Part shown: one piece after another, positions 1 through 11,455 of the stretch
Position numbering within the stretch: position 1 is the stretch's first letter
Layout of the letters: each line of letters opens with the position of its first letter
DNA from: Ceratorhiza oryzae-sativae
Lineage: Eukaryota; Basidiomycota; Agaricomycetes; Cantharellales; Ceratobasidiaceae
DNA length: 64,000 bases
Assembly: GCA_030998015.1 (NCBI GenBank)
Contig: JARWMV010000007.1
Coordinates: forward strand, 62,001 to 126,000
Direction of reading: 5' to 3'
Notes under the pieces: model-generated
What the model was told of the DNA's origin: nothing
The model's database searches: none
The model's input: the letters and a program-made list of their open reading frames with translations, nothing else
Made by a program: the position numbers and the translations under genes

Positions 1-150
1 CAACATCAAAACTGTCACCCCTGCATCAACAAGCAACACTTGTGAACAGTTCACCAAAGGGGACCAGATCTATACAGTTAAGGATGGCAAGGCAGTAAAG
101 GGACAAATCTTGTCAATTGGACAAAATACCAAGGGATAGTCTGTCCCTAC
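1..150 (+). pseudogene. Gag fragment of host Gypsy element A (left piece)
   Basis: Reading in one frame gives a Gag segment resembling the linker before the zinc knuckle in elements C and F of this window (Y-x-V/I-K-D-G-K-A-V-K-G-Q-I-x-x-I-G). An in-frame TAG lies at about 137-139. The reading continues after the 17.9-kb insertion B: bases 146-150 (cctac) are repeated at 18054-18058 and the Gag frame resumes there toward a CCHC knuckle. It is therefore the interrupted 5' part of an old Ty3/Gypsy element whose 5' LTR lies left of the window. Confidence 0.8.
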
Positions 151-802
151 TGTCATGAGCCATGATCAATGGTCTTGTGGCAAACCATCATTTTTCCTTT
201 GTTTACCTTCTTTGTCTCATGGCTTGACCACTCTCCTTTCATGAGTAAGCACCTCCACTGGCTGACTGAGCCTTGGCCTATTATTAGTCACTTGCTTACT
301 GATCACAGCCATTCACCTTACTCATGCTACTATTATTAGTTATGGGCTGACTGATCACTGCCATTCACCCTTACTCATCCTCATGTACACTTAGTCACCC
401 CCTTGGTTAGAATAGTATAAAAGCAAGGAGAGCAAGCTGGTCTACCCCAGCTTGCTCTGCCTTGTCAATTCTCCTCTAAAGCACCCTGTGTGAAGAACAG
501 TCCCTAGCTGACTTATTAGCTTAAGTAACAGCTAGAAGGGTCTTGAGTCAAGACCATGTTGCAAGCCCCAGCACTAAGCATCTGACTTAGCTGCTGTCTA
601 CAGTTGTTTATACATTGACAGGTGTCCATCAGCCACAAGCACATAAGTGCATATAGTGTCAAGCCACAAGATGGTAAACACACACAAGGCATCAAGCCAG
701 GACAAGCCATGCATCAGCAGTAGTCCAGACATAGTCCAGACCCATCTGAGGCATTAGCCACTTGTAAAGCAAGTCCAACAACTGCTTTCAGAGGTTGTGA
801 CA
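151..802 (+). repeat. Element B 5' LTR
   Basis: 652-bp LTR matching 17403-18053. It has a TATA-like tataaaa at 416-422, conserved in the 3' copy at 17669-17675, so transcription probably starts a little downstream. Termini TGTCA...TGACA form a short inverted repeat. The primer-binding site just after 802 could not be matched to a tRNA by eye. Confidence 0.95.
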
Positions 803-828
803 TTGTAGAGCAAGCTTCCCACTGATCC

Positions 829-2149
829 ATGGCAACAACAATCCTTTCACCAAAGGAACAATCCATCAATATGTCCCAACCACCATCAAGACCAACTTCT
901 CAGCCAGAACAGGAATCTGAAATACCTAGAAGGGTAACTAGGAGTATATCTGTGCAGGGGGACACCCTTAGTACAACCTAGGGATCACCCAGAACTGACT
1001 ACCCCCATACAGCAACCCTCAAGACCCCCAACCATGGAACCACAAGAAGAGACACCAGGGGTGAGTACTGCTGTAACTAGGCAAGTAAATGAAATTCATC
1101 ACATCATCAATGAAATCACAGAACAACCACAAGACTCCAATCAAACCATCACCAACCCAGATGAAACAATCTGCCCCAGTAACCCACCAAATGAGACAGG
1201 GGTAACAGAGGCTGATATTATTGATGGACGCATAAGACCTAGATTCCCTAGACCCACAGTAGAGACAGAATCAGAATCAGAAGCCAAATCACAGAGCTCT
1301 CTGTCCAGCATTAGGAGTAGTATCATCTGACAACATGGGCCCATCATCTGTGTCCCTAGAGTACAAGAAGTACAGGCACAAGAGGCCTTTGCAAATGCAG
1401 TACAAAGGGCCAGGGAACATAATTGTCAAAATCAGATAGAAACACCTAGTGATGTGGATCTATAAGCAGCAGTCAACCCAGTACCACCCTACAGCACACA
1501 AGAAGACCCTGACCTCACTAGGGACAGACACCCCTTAGCAGGCATGCCAGTATGAAGACCAAGACAACAACCCCAGATTGAAAATCCAAGGCAAAGGACA
1601 CCAGCACCAATCAGGAAGCAGAACCCTCAAATTCTGGCACCCCAACCATGACAACCAGAATTAGGGAATATTGAAGGAATTCTTTGCAGAGAAGAAGTCA
1701 ATCAAATCATTGAGCACATGCAAAATTATAATGATCTCCAACCCATCCTGGCCATCCTGGAACATGTGGCAAACTGTGTCAATCAAGCTGCAATGACAAG
1801 GAAAGCAGCAGCCCAAAGGTGCCATGATCATGAAAACAATCAGATCATGGCAGCCATTGAGCACCCAACCCATAAATTTGAATCTTGGACAAGTGTCTTC
1901 CAGAATGTCCAGGAGATTGTACACAATAGTGCTACAAACATACACTCCCTTGGACAGGAAATGGCCAGAACACACAATGAACAGGAAAAGATCTTCCAGC
2001 TATTTGGAGAAACCAATACCCAAATCAGAGATCTGGCTCAGGCCATTAACCAAATGGGGAATAACATGACCAAGGCTTTCAAACAACAGACCAAAAATGC
2101 CAAAATCATCCAAGACTTAGCTCAAGCCATTGAAACCAAAGTATCATAA
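829..2149 (+). pseudogene. Element B upstream ORF (pre-Gag), degraded
   Basis: An ATG at 829 opens a Ser/Pro/Gln-rich, charged reading frame that shifts near 975 into the frame of the ATG at 1034 (open to 1330). A further long open stretch runs 1718-2149. The last part is predicted helical and rich in Gln/Asn/Glu, like a coiled coil. It lies directly before gag and shares its low-CpG composition, so it is probably an N-terminal structural ORF of the retrotransposon broken by a frameshift and stops. No recognisable domain. An untranslated leader is the alternative, but the long open stretches argue for former coding. Confidence 0.5.
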
Positions 2150-2176
2150 GTAGGGTCACAACAGAGGACTGATATT

Positions 2177-2958
2177 ATGGACAAGCAACATGACTGGACC
2201 CCACAACATGAATCTTCTAGAAGACAGCCACCACCAGAAGATTCAGAACCCTCAGATGATGAAGAACCTCAACCCCCTAAATCAAAAGGGAAGCTCCCAA
2301 AGGAAGACAATGTACCAAAGGGAGCCAGGGCCAAAAAACCTGAACCCTACACAGGGAAAAGAGGATGCAATGCAGAAGTATTCCTGATGAAGATGGAAAT
2401 CTACTACAGGGACTATGAAGGTCACTTCACTGACAAAAGGAAGATATCCACCTCCCTTACCAACGCGGGAGAAGAGGCTGCTGCGCAATGGGCAGCCCCC
2501 TTACTCAAACATGTGATTGAGGAAACACCTCACACATACATACAATCATGGAGAACACTCAGAGAAGCCTTCTTGCTAGCCTTCAGTGACCCACTCAAGA
2601 AGGAACAAGCCATCAGGGATATCAATAAACTGACCCAAGGAGAAGGATCAGCACAAGTATATGTCACCAACTTCAGAACCTTGATTCCTGAAGTAGATTG
2701 GGATGAGAAGGCCTTGATCAACCAATTTAAACAGGGTCTCAAACCAGATGTCTGCACTGAACTCAAGAAAATGGAGATCACCCATGATGTCTCTGAATGG
2801 TCACTAGAGAAGTACATGGACAGTGCCACACACATTGATGATATCCTCTTTGCAGGACAAGCCTTCAAAAATAAAAATCAGGAGGTCAGAAGGACTGAAG
2901 CAAAATCAGCTTCTACCAGCACCACTACTGTTAAGACAGGATGAGTCTCTGCAGAAAC
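2177..2958 (+). pseudogene. Element B Gag, N-terminal part
   Basis: ATG at 2177 opens a 255-codon frame. An acidic/Pro-rich N-terminus is followed by the retrotransposon Gag core around residues 55-215, with motifs F-L-x-K-M-E-x-Y-Y, W-R-x-x-R-E-A-F and F-x-x-L-I-P-E-V-x-W. The first stop (TGA at 2944) is probably a decayed CGA. The frame then runs up to the insertion point of element C (TSD gaaac 2954-2958) and resumes at 11273. The product would form the particle shell and package RNA. Confidence 0.85.
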
Positions 2959-3328
2959 TGTCAACAATGACAAGTCAGGCAGTGAGAAAAATAAAGGAAA
3001 AGAACTTGTATTCGATGAGAGGTCAAGTTCTTGAGGAGTCCTCTGCAAACTTGACCTGGTTTATATACATGATACAAGCCACATAATAACAAACAAGTCC
3101 GTACAGTGAGTCATGACCAATAAGACATAGAAGCAATAGAAGTGACTGCGGAACTGCGGGATTTCACATCAGAGTTGAAATACATCTTGGTTATTGGTCC
3201 AGAACATCCCCTGAATCACATGACACAGATATACCATAAAAGGCAAGTATGTTTTGAAAATGATCTCATAAAATGTAATAAATCAAGAAAATATTATAGA
3301 GTGGATATATGCATGTCAGTTCATGACA
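2959..3328 (-). repeat. Element C 3' LTR
   Basis: Matches 10898-11267 over its full length. On the element sense strand it begins TGTCATGAACTG and ends GTTGACA. The integrase/chromodomain ORF runs a few codons into it before stopping. Confidence 0.95.
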
Positions 3329-3339
3329 CTTCCCCCCTT

Positions 3340-5188
3340 CAAGTCATGGGGGTCATGGGGTGCCTTTGGGTGTGACTTGACATAGTCAGCTATGAGTTCT
3401 GGTGTGTTCACCAGATCATTGTAAGTTAGCCATTGTTGCTCATCGTAACCAAGCCATTTGATATAGTATTTGAAGATGTTAGACCTTTTGTTGTATTGCG
3501 ACTTGATGATCTGTTCCACTTTGAATTCTTCTTCCCCTTCAGGAGTTACCACAGGTGGTGGTGGGGGAACCTGACACCCATAGGGGTTGTCTTTATATTT
3601 GGTCAGGAGTGAAACATGAAACACTGGGTGTATTTTCATGGTTGTTGGCAAGTCCAGTTTGAAGGCATGAGTGCCATGTTGTGCTACCACCTTGAATGGT
3701 CCAACTCTCTTGTGGGCCAATTTCCTGGAGGCTTGTTGTGTGCATATATTCTTGGTGTCAAGCCATACTTTGTCTCCGACCTTAATAGCTTCTGGGGTCC
3801 AATGTTTCCAGTTGTAGTATTCCTTGATCCTCTGGTTTGATATTTCCAGAGCAGCTTTAAGTTCATCATGACCCTTTTGAAGCCATTCTGCATGGTTGTC
3901 TGCTAGGGGAAATTTTTGTCCCTCCTTGTCCCCAACTGCCAGCCTTGGGTGGAACCTGTAGTTTGCAAAGAATGGTGATTTGCCAGTTGAGGCATTGACA
4001 CCATTGTTGTAGGCAAATTCAGCCAAGGGTAAGAGAGAGACCCAATTGTCTTGCTGATCTGATATGTAGTGTCTGATGTACCCTTCTACTACCTGGATAG
4101 CCCTTTCAGATTGGCCATCTGTTTGGGGGTGATATGCTGTAGAGTAGGAGGGTTTTATATCTAGCTGTTTGTACAAATGCCTTAGGAATTTGGATGCAAA
4201 GTTGGGGCTGCAGTCTGAGATTGTTTTTCATGGTAACCCATGAAGTTTCCATACATATGTTAGGAACAAGTTGGTGCAATCCATAGCACTGGCTTCCAAT
4301 TGACATGGAATAAAGTGGACCATTTTTGTCAGGTGGTCAACAACTGTAAATATGGCATCAAACCCTTCTGACAGGGGTAACCTGGTGACCAGATTGTAGG
4401 TGATTTCCTCCCAAGGCTTTTCTGGTGCTGGTATTGGGTTTAACAGCCCTGGGGGAACTTGGTTGCTGTGCTTGTTCCTGATACAGGATTCACAATGTGT
4501 GACATATTTGTTGACTGATTTTTTCATTGATGACCATGTGTATTTGTGGTTTAACAATTTGTATGTCCTGAACTGCCCTGGGTGTCCTGCTGCTGGGTTA
4601 TCATGACAACTTTTGATGACCAACTTGTGAAGCTCTTTGTTATTTGGGACATAGATTCAGCCCTTGTGCTGTAGAAGTCCTTTGTCCAATTCCCAATTTT
4701 TGACCTTCTCATTATCATCTAGGGCTTTCAGCACTTTTGATAGGTGCTCGTCCCCTGGGATTGCATCCCTAATGAGTTGTTCCAGGTTGTGGTCTGGTGT
4801 GATTGCTTGTAACCATAATGATTTTAATTCCAAAAATTGGTTTTGTGCAAGCAGAGCTTGGCTCTCACCCCCCTCTTTAGGGATGTGCCTTGACAGCCTA
4901 GAGACTATGTCTGCCCAGCCATTCTTTGCCCCTTTGATGTATAGAATCTTGAATTTGAACCAGGATAGGAATTCATGCCATTGTGTTACTCAGCCATTCA
5001 GTGGCTGATTTGTCTTCCAATACCCTAAGTTTTTGTGATCACAGACAATGTTTACTGGGTGTTCAGCCCCTTCTAGCAAGTGGCACCAGTGTTTGAGGGC
5101 TTTTATAATTGCCAGCATTTCCTTGTTGTAGATGTCATAGTTCCTTTCTGCTGGGACCATGGCTTTAGAGTAGTAGGAGATTGGGTGG
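3340..5188 (-). pseudogene. Element C pol: RNase H end, integrase, chromodomain
   Basis: Minus-strand frames give, in order, the C-terminal RNase H segment (about 5188-4990), a linker, the HHCC/integrase zinc region (C-E-S-C-I-R-N-K-H-S-N near 4500), the integrase core ending in T-D-G-Q-S-E-R, and a C-terminal chromodomain with the typical Y-Y-I-K-W-L-G-Y. The frame is interrupted by stops at about 4668, 4990 and 4227, so it is inactive. The sequence aligns closely with element F pol, which is the better-preserved copy. It continues across solo LTR E1 into the RT half at 6503-8160. Confidence 0.9.
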
Positions 5189-6497
5189 TGTTATGGATCA
5201 CTAACATTTTCTATTATTTTAATCTGCTCTGCCAACCTCAAGCGATGCCTCTGTAATTAAATTGTGAAATACTCAAATTTGTATGCGCTCTGAATTGTAC
5301 TATTTTCCGTTCCATTAAATAGTACAAATTTCCCGCTCTCCAACGCATATTTTATTAAGTTTTTACAATAAGATCTCAGAGAGATACAGAGGTTGCGATA
5401 TTTCCTCTTATCAGGAGATATTGATTACAACATCGCACCGCTCATATCTCGGCAACCGCTTACGCTATCAAAGCGATCTTGTGCTCTATCGATAGCTAAT
5501 CTTCGGCGGTATCTGCTGCCCGAAGATCGTCGCGATCCACCGGATCCTCGCGCCGGAATGGCCCGAAGATCATTAGAATCTTACTGGACCATCAATCAAG
5601 ATCTAATAACTCCAGTGAGTCAGGAGAGCTTCCCAAATTGATCCAGAAGCTTCTCTGACTCACTTTATGACTCACTGAGATGTAGCCTCCATTCATTACA
5701 TGTATATACTATGATAATATGATCTACAAGCCAATAGCAGGTCTCAGATGCATCAATGCCTTTGATCCACACCCTGTCTTTACTCTTTTATCCTATACTG
5801 GGCTAGGGTGTACCCCAAGTATAGCAGTACCCTCTTTTGATGATCGCTCTGGCATGCATGTATCTATTTGGCTCTGGAATGCCCTCCTCAGGGTATAAAA
5901 GGACCTCCTCTGAGGCCCTTCCAGACCACCTCCCTTCACTACTCAACCCAGACCAGTTATTGGTTTCTTTCTCTCTTTCTATTTTCTCTTGTCTGTGTGT
6001 GATTTCTTATATAACTAGTACTGAGGAATAAAGTACCATATTAGTTATATACTGTCTGAGTCATTGTATCTTATATACAGAGATATATAAGGATACAATA
6101 TTGCCTGATTGAGCGTGACATTAAGTACCAGCTATTAGAGGAAATCTAAGTACCTGTAGCTGAGGAAGTACACGCATTAGGCAGCCCACCATCTATCCTA
6201 TAAGCTATCGCTTAAGCCTAGTATTAAGATTAGTATCAGTTAGTCCAAGCGACTAGGGCTGAACTACATTTAAGATATCTAAGGGAACCTGACCATAGTA
6301 GTCTTGCTCTTTATACCTATAAATTAGTCAGTTTACACTGTGAAAGATTAAGACTACCTTGAGTGTTACTTGATCGCATTGCAACTACTTTGAGCCTTCT
6401 TACTCTAGTCTAAGAAGTATTGAGTACGATAAGTGTATACTAACATATCTACATTTGCTTAAGCTCTAGATATTCAAGTGTACCCTGACCCGTAACA
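5189..6497 (+). mobile_element. Solo LTR E1 (1.3-kb LTR family)
   Basis: 1309 bp with termini TGTTA...TAACA and the 5-bp TSD ggtgg at 5184-5188 and 6498-6502. It has its own TATA box (tataaaa 5894-5900) and a poly(A)-signal-like aataaa (6027-6032), giving the sense strand as plus. Two relatives, E2 and E3, lie at 15773-17075 and 56498-57806. No internal coding sequence is present, so it is the product of LTR-LTR recombination. It retains many CpGs although it sits in a CpG-depleted host element, so it is the youngest layer here. Confidence 0.93.
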
Positions 6498-6502
6498 GGT
6501 GG

Positions 6503-8160
6503 AGCATTCCATCTTCTCCATATTGCAATAGTACAGTGCCTGTGGCATAGCCTGAGGTGTCTGTTTCCAAAATGAATGGTTTGCTGGGTTCTGGCTGAAT
6601 TAGGAGGGGGGCTTCCTTTAATTTCTGCTTCAGCAAGTTCCATGCCCAATCCCTTTCTTCTGTCCATTCCCACTTTATGTCCTTCTTGACAAGTTCGTAA
6701 AGACATTTTGTGATTTTCAAAAAGTCCTTTATGAAGTGCCTTAACCAGTTTGCAAACCCCAGCCCTTCCAGGACTTCAGTTGGGTTGGTAGGGGTTTGCC
6801 ATTCAACAGCTTTTTTGACCTTGGCTGGGTCTACTTTAATTCCCTGGGGAGTCACTACTATTCCCAGGTACTCAACTTCAGTGACATCAAAAATGCATTT
6901 CTCTAGAGCACAGTATAGACCAGCCTTCTGAAGACAACGCAAGACTTCTCTGATGTGTTCATCATGTTCTTCTTGGTTTTTGGAGCACACCAATATGTTG
7001 TCCATATAAATTACAACATAGATGCCCTCAATGTCTTGGAATTCTTCTTGAATCATACCCATAAAGGTCCCTGGTGCATTCTTCTGGCCAAATTGCATGA
7101 CTAGAGGCTCATACAGCCTGTATTTGGTCTTGAAAGCAGCTTTCCATTTGTCTCCTTCCCTAATCCAGATAAGATTGAAACCCCATTTTAAGTCAAACTT
7201 GGTGAATATCTTTGCCCCATGCAGGGTTTCCACAATATCATTGATGTGTGGGAGTGGGTATACATTGGAGACTGTCATCTCATTTAGCTGCTGGTAGTTG
7301 ATGCACATGTGCAATTTCCTGTTTTTCTTTTTAACAAATATGACTGGGGATGCCATTGGTGACCTTGAGGGTCTAATGTGCCCTGCTTTCAATTGCCAGT
7401 CTAAGGTCTTGTGTCATTCCACATCTTCCTTGACGCCCACACTGTATATGGGACCATGCCTTGGCTTAGCATCTGGTTTTAGGTCTATCTCCATATCCCA
7501 CTTTCTATGAGGTGGTAATGGCTGGACATTGTCCTCTTCAGCAAATATTTTCCTGAATTCTTTATATTTTGCTGGAAGTGAGTCTAAAGAGTCCAACTGG
7601 AGCTCTTTGGGCTCATTTGCTCACACATGTAGTGGTTTGGTAATGCAATGCTTTAGGCATATTGGCAAGTTGAATTTCATGTCCTTTCCATCCCAATCAA
7701 TGTTGGGATTATGGAATTTGAGCCATGACATGCCCAGGACTAAATCATTTTTGCCAATGTTCACAACATAGGCACTGAGAATCTCTCAGTGCTCCTGGAT
7801 ACACAACTCAAAGGTGCAATAGTGGGTCACAGACCCAGAGTCAATCTCCCTTCCATTGATTACTTGTAGTTTTTTTGGTGTTTTTAGGGAGACAGTAGGG
7901 ATACAATATTGTTTAACAAGGTCTTCATGTATAAATACTGATGTGGCCCCTGAATCAATCATGGCCCATCCATTGAACCTTTTCATATTGTATGCAGACT
8001 TGTGTTCAGGGGTTATGTGCAGAGGGAATGCATGAAAGAAAAACTGAAGTTGTGATTGGTTTCCTAACAACATACATTCCATTTCTATATTTTTATTTTC
8101 ATTCTGCACTTTTTGTAACATAGCACCCAAGACCACCCCCCTGGCACAGTTTGAGCTCAT
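6503..8160 (-). pseudogene. Element C pol: protease and reverse transcriptase
   Basis: On the minus strand, an aspartic protease with intact D-S-G-A-T (about 7960) is followed by the linker G-M-S-W-L-K-F-H-N-P and an RT (about 7400-6600) with V-I-F-V-K-K-K-N and F-T-K-F-D-L-K-W-G-F. The catalytic box reads Y-M-D-N-I-L rather than Y-x-D-D. RNase H begins E-T-D-T-S-G-Y just before the E1 insertion. Stops at 7785 and 7411 break the frame. The product would have been the Gypsy Pol polyprotein. Confidence 0.9.
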
Positions 8161-9550
8161 TCTTTTACTGACTCCTTGTTGGTTGTTTCTACATCCTCTA
8201 TGACTGCCTTGTATCCTGACATCTTGGCTGAGGGGCATTTGGCAGTGATATGACCACGCCCTCCACAGTTGTAGTAGGTATTTGTCCCTTTCCCTTTTCC
8301 TGCACTATCTATGTCCATTGTGTCTGGGTCTTTTGCCTTGGGGGCCACTGGTGGGTGATTGTCCTTCTTCATGTCCTTGAAGGATTCTTGTACATTGGAG
8401 TTGCTACCATCATAGCAAACAGTGGGAACCATGAAGCCCTTGGCATTGGGCCCAATGGCCACGATTTGGCCCTTTACTGCCTTGCTGTCCTTGATCTTAT
8501 ATACCCACTCTCCATTCTTGAATTTTTCCCTTGGGGGTCCACTTTGGGAGGCTGTCAGTGGTTTACTGGATGAGGTGTTGTTGCTGCTAGACTTGTTGTT
8601 GCCTCCATGGGATGTCCTTTTGCTACCAAACAAGATGAGGTGGTGGTCAATTTCCAGGGCCTGCTGGGTGAGCTGGGCAAAGGTTTTGGTGTGGGGGTCA
8701 TAGTTTTGGGCCACCATGCTGTCTGTTACATCCAATGATAGACCATCATAGAATTGGTCATGCATGGCCACATCATTGTAGTTGAGCCCTGTTGAGTATA
8801 GGTTGAACAAAGTGAGGTAATCCTGAACCGTCTTGGATTGTTTCAGTTTCCACCATTTATCTGGTTATTTTTGGTGTGGTTCAGGTCCCCATAACAAGTA
8901 GTGAATTCCTGCCAAAACAGGTTGGCATCATGAAGCCATGGAGCTGTGGTTCCAGGGTTTAGGATTTCAAATTCCTCATATGAGTTAACCCATTTGGCAG
9001 CAGACCCTTTGAGGTAGGATGTAATGAAGGCGACCACCTGATCTGCAGAGTGCCCACTCATGTTTGTGTTGATGTATCACACACATGCAATCCTGAATGA
9101 GATGGTGTCTTCACACTTTGTGCCATCAAATTTTTGGGGGGCAGCCATCTTAACTTTTGCAGTTGATCTGCTAGAGGGGGTGGCAGCTGCTGGTTGCAGT
9201 CGGGTCATGCTGGAGGAAGGTTGTATTTGAGCAGTGCTTGTGCCACCCAAGGAGGTGTTGATCTGCACTTCAATGTGCATGATAGTGGTTTGTAGGATTG
9301 CTAACATGCTGACTAAATTGTTGATGTTGGTGGCTAACCCAGCCACATCAGCATCTATTTTTGTCTGGTTTGTGGTGAGCTTTGCTTCAAGTGAATCTGT
9401 GTAAGTTTTATTGTTGTGTTCGACATCTCCAATATCATTTTGGAGATTGTTGGTTCATTCTCGTAATTCATCCATTGACTGGAGCATATAAATGACTTTT
9501 TCCCCATCAGACACATTTGCCCAGGCAGGGGTCAAAGGTTGCAACACCAT
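8157..9550 (-). pseudogene. Element C Gag
   Basis: Minus-strand Gag, probably starting at the ATG at 9550 (M-V-L-Q-P). A coiled-coil-like N-terminus is followed by a Ser/Thr-rich spacer, the Gag core (W-V-N-S-Y-E-E-F; F-W-Q-E-F-T-T-C-Y-G-D), and a CCHC knuckle C-G-G-R-G-H-I-T-A-K-C whose first cysteine lies two residues earlier. Stops or frame breaks near 9076 and 8835 show it is dead. It is nearly collinear with element F Gag (24678-26068). Confidence 0.85.
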
Positions 9551-9578
9551 TTCTTAGAGAGACTTCAGATAGATTCTA

Positions 9579-10469
9579 TCAACAACAGAGGCAATAGGGA
9601 AGTACAGGGAATTGGGTGCTATTCTGGTAGTAGAGGATTTCTGTACCCTGCACAAGTCTATAAAATTTGAAGTGTTCAATCCCACCAAATCTTAGCCACA
9701 TATTGTCCAGGTCCCAACTCTTTGTGTCCTGGCACTGATATGGTGATTCTACCCTTTTTAGTTTAGTTGGATCCTGAAGGAGTGCTTCCTTGGGGTAAAC
9801 TGATTTGGGTTGCTGGAAGGGGTGCTTCTTCCTGAATTGGTGAGCCCAAGCCACTTAGGAAAGTAGGGTGAGGAAGGTCTGATGGTGTTGAGAAGATGGG
9901 GAAGGCATACTTGCAGGGTGCAGTTGTTTCTCAGACTAGTGCTTCTAGTCTGAGGTGGTCTTGGAGGAGAGATAGATAGTCCTCCTGGTGTTTGCACAAC
10001 TGCTCAGTTAGGTATGGACAGCAGACCTCAGCTTTGTGAAGTTTTTCATGGGTTTCTTTGTACCTATTTTGGTAGTGACAATACTTGTCTTGGAAGTTTT
10101 TGATGGTATTTAATAGGTGACAAAGGAGTTGTTGGCCAAGGTTCTCCAGCTTATAGCTGGTTGTGGGGGATGGTAGTAGTATAGGAATTTGTCCTTCTTA
10201 GGACAATAAGGGCAGTGTGCTGGGAAGGTGGCTCTGTTCACCTGATGGCAAATTTTGCACTCAGGGGCACCCAGCTCAGTAATGAAGGCTTGTTGGGCTT
10301 GTCTGACTTTCTGGGGGTGGACTTTGACAATTATTACATGGTTAAAATTGATATGCCTGGCCTGTTTGAGGATGTCTTCAACTGAGTTGAGGGTGAAGCA
10401 GTGGATGGATAAGTGTCCAAACCACCCACACAAATGGCAGTGCTGCTCTTCTGTAAAAGGTTGTGCCAC
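9579..10469 (-). pseudogene. Element C ORF0: cysteine/histidine-rich protein upstream of Gag
   Basis: A minus-strand ORF from 10469 gives 119 residues with two metal-binding-like clusters: H-C-H-L-C-G-W-F-G-H-L-S-I-H-C near residue 10, and C-K-I-C-H-Q followed by C-P-Y-C-P-K-K near residue 75. A broken continuation lies at 9854-9579. The same arrangement occurs in element F at 23757-24649, so it is a conserved part of this Gypsy family rather than chance. It may be a nucleic-acid-binding zinc module. I do not recognise it as a named domain. Confidence 0.6.
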
Positions 10470-10897
10470 TGGGGGCTGTGCGTTCTGTCAGAGACGTACT
10501 CAAGTGAGAGCAAGATAGAACAAAAGAAGAAAATAGACCCTTTCCTGAGTCTAATGGAGTAGGAAGGTGACCTCCATTGCTCAGCTACTTAAGGGCGATG
10601 AGCAACCCCACCTCTTGTCAATGAAAGAGATTAGAGAACTGAAGCTTGTTATGATGTGTGAGGGACCCAACCTTTGGTCAGTGAGCAGCTGTGTCCATAA
10701 AGACTGGTAGCACTTCAACTGATATAGGTATGCAAGGTTTCACAGAGGCATGTATAGGGCAACAATGTCTTGTGGCTGTGGATTGGTGGAGTGGGATTGG
10801 GGAAGGTGATGGAGAGTTATCTCAAGACAACACCAACAGTGTTCCAGACATATCCCAGATGACACTGAGACTTACAATTGAAAAGAACTTGACCTGA

Positions 10898-11267
10898 TGT
10901 CAACGACGACAAGTCAGGCAGTGAGAAAAATAAAGGAAAAGAACTTGTATTTGATGAGAGGTCAAGTTCTTGAGGAGTCCTCTGTGAACTTGACCTGGTT
11001 TATATACATGATACAAGCCACATCATAACAAACAAGTCTGTACAGTGAGTCATGACTGATAAGAGATAGAAGCAATAGAAGCAACTGCAGAACTGTGGGA
11101 TTTCACATCAGAGTTGAAATACATCTTGGTTATCAGTCTGGAACATCCCCTGAATCGCATGACACAGATATACCATAAAAGGCAAGTATGTTTTGAAAAT
11201 GATCTCATAAAATGTAATAAATCAAGAAAATATTATAGAGTGGATATATGCATGTCAGTTCATGACA
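10898..11267 (-). repeat. Element C 5' LTR
   Basis: 370-bp partner of 2959-3328. The element leader on the minus strand begins immediately at 10897 with tcaggtcaagttcttttc, the likely primer-binding region. It is shared with element F just after 23331. Confidence 0.93.
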
Positions 11268-11272
11268 GAAAC

Positions 11273-11455
11273 CCTCCAAAAGAGGAAAGAAAGGGGGCTA
11301 TGCCTCAAATGTGGAAGAAAGGGCCATATCATAAAAAATTGCAGGGATAAGGAATGGTACCATGGGGACTGATATCTGGAAGGAGATAAGGGAAAGGCAG
11401 GGACCATAGAGGAGATCCAGGAAGAATCTGATTCCTCAGAGTTGGAAAACTAGAA
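11273..11455 (+). pseudogene. Element B Gag, C-terminal part with CCHC zinc knuckle
   Basis: Joined across element C (gaaac TSD), the gag frame continues through a basic stretch into a canonical knuckle C-L-K-C-G-R-K-G-H-I-I-K-N-C (C-x2-C-x4-H-x4-C, about 11305-11346). An acidic tail follows, with a TGA near 11370 and a stop before 11455. The knuckle binds element RNA during packaging. Confidence 0.85.

Larger units (their letters stand above)
2959..11267 (-). mobile_element. Gypsy element C, reverse orientation, nested in B
   Basis: Two 370-bp LTRs (2959-3328, 10898-11267) bound the element, with TSD gaaac at 2954-2958 and 11268-11272. On the minus strand the order is a leader (10897-10470), a cysteine-rich ORF0, gag, protease, RT, RNase H, integrase, chromodomain, and a polypurine tract (complement of 3329-3340). 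It is the same family as element F at 22949-30496. Solo LTR E1 splits pol at 5189-6497. The LTRs have diverged by several percent, mostly at sites derived from CpG, so the insertion is old. Confidence 0.95.

Noticed and set aside
5393..5641. 82-codon ORF shared by solo LTRs E1 and E3
   Set aside because: It lies inside the LTR upstream of the TATA box and is destroyed in E2 by CpG decay. The conservation simply reflects near-identical recent copies, with no sign of codon constraint.
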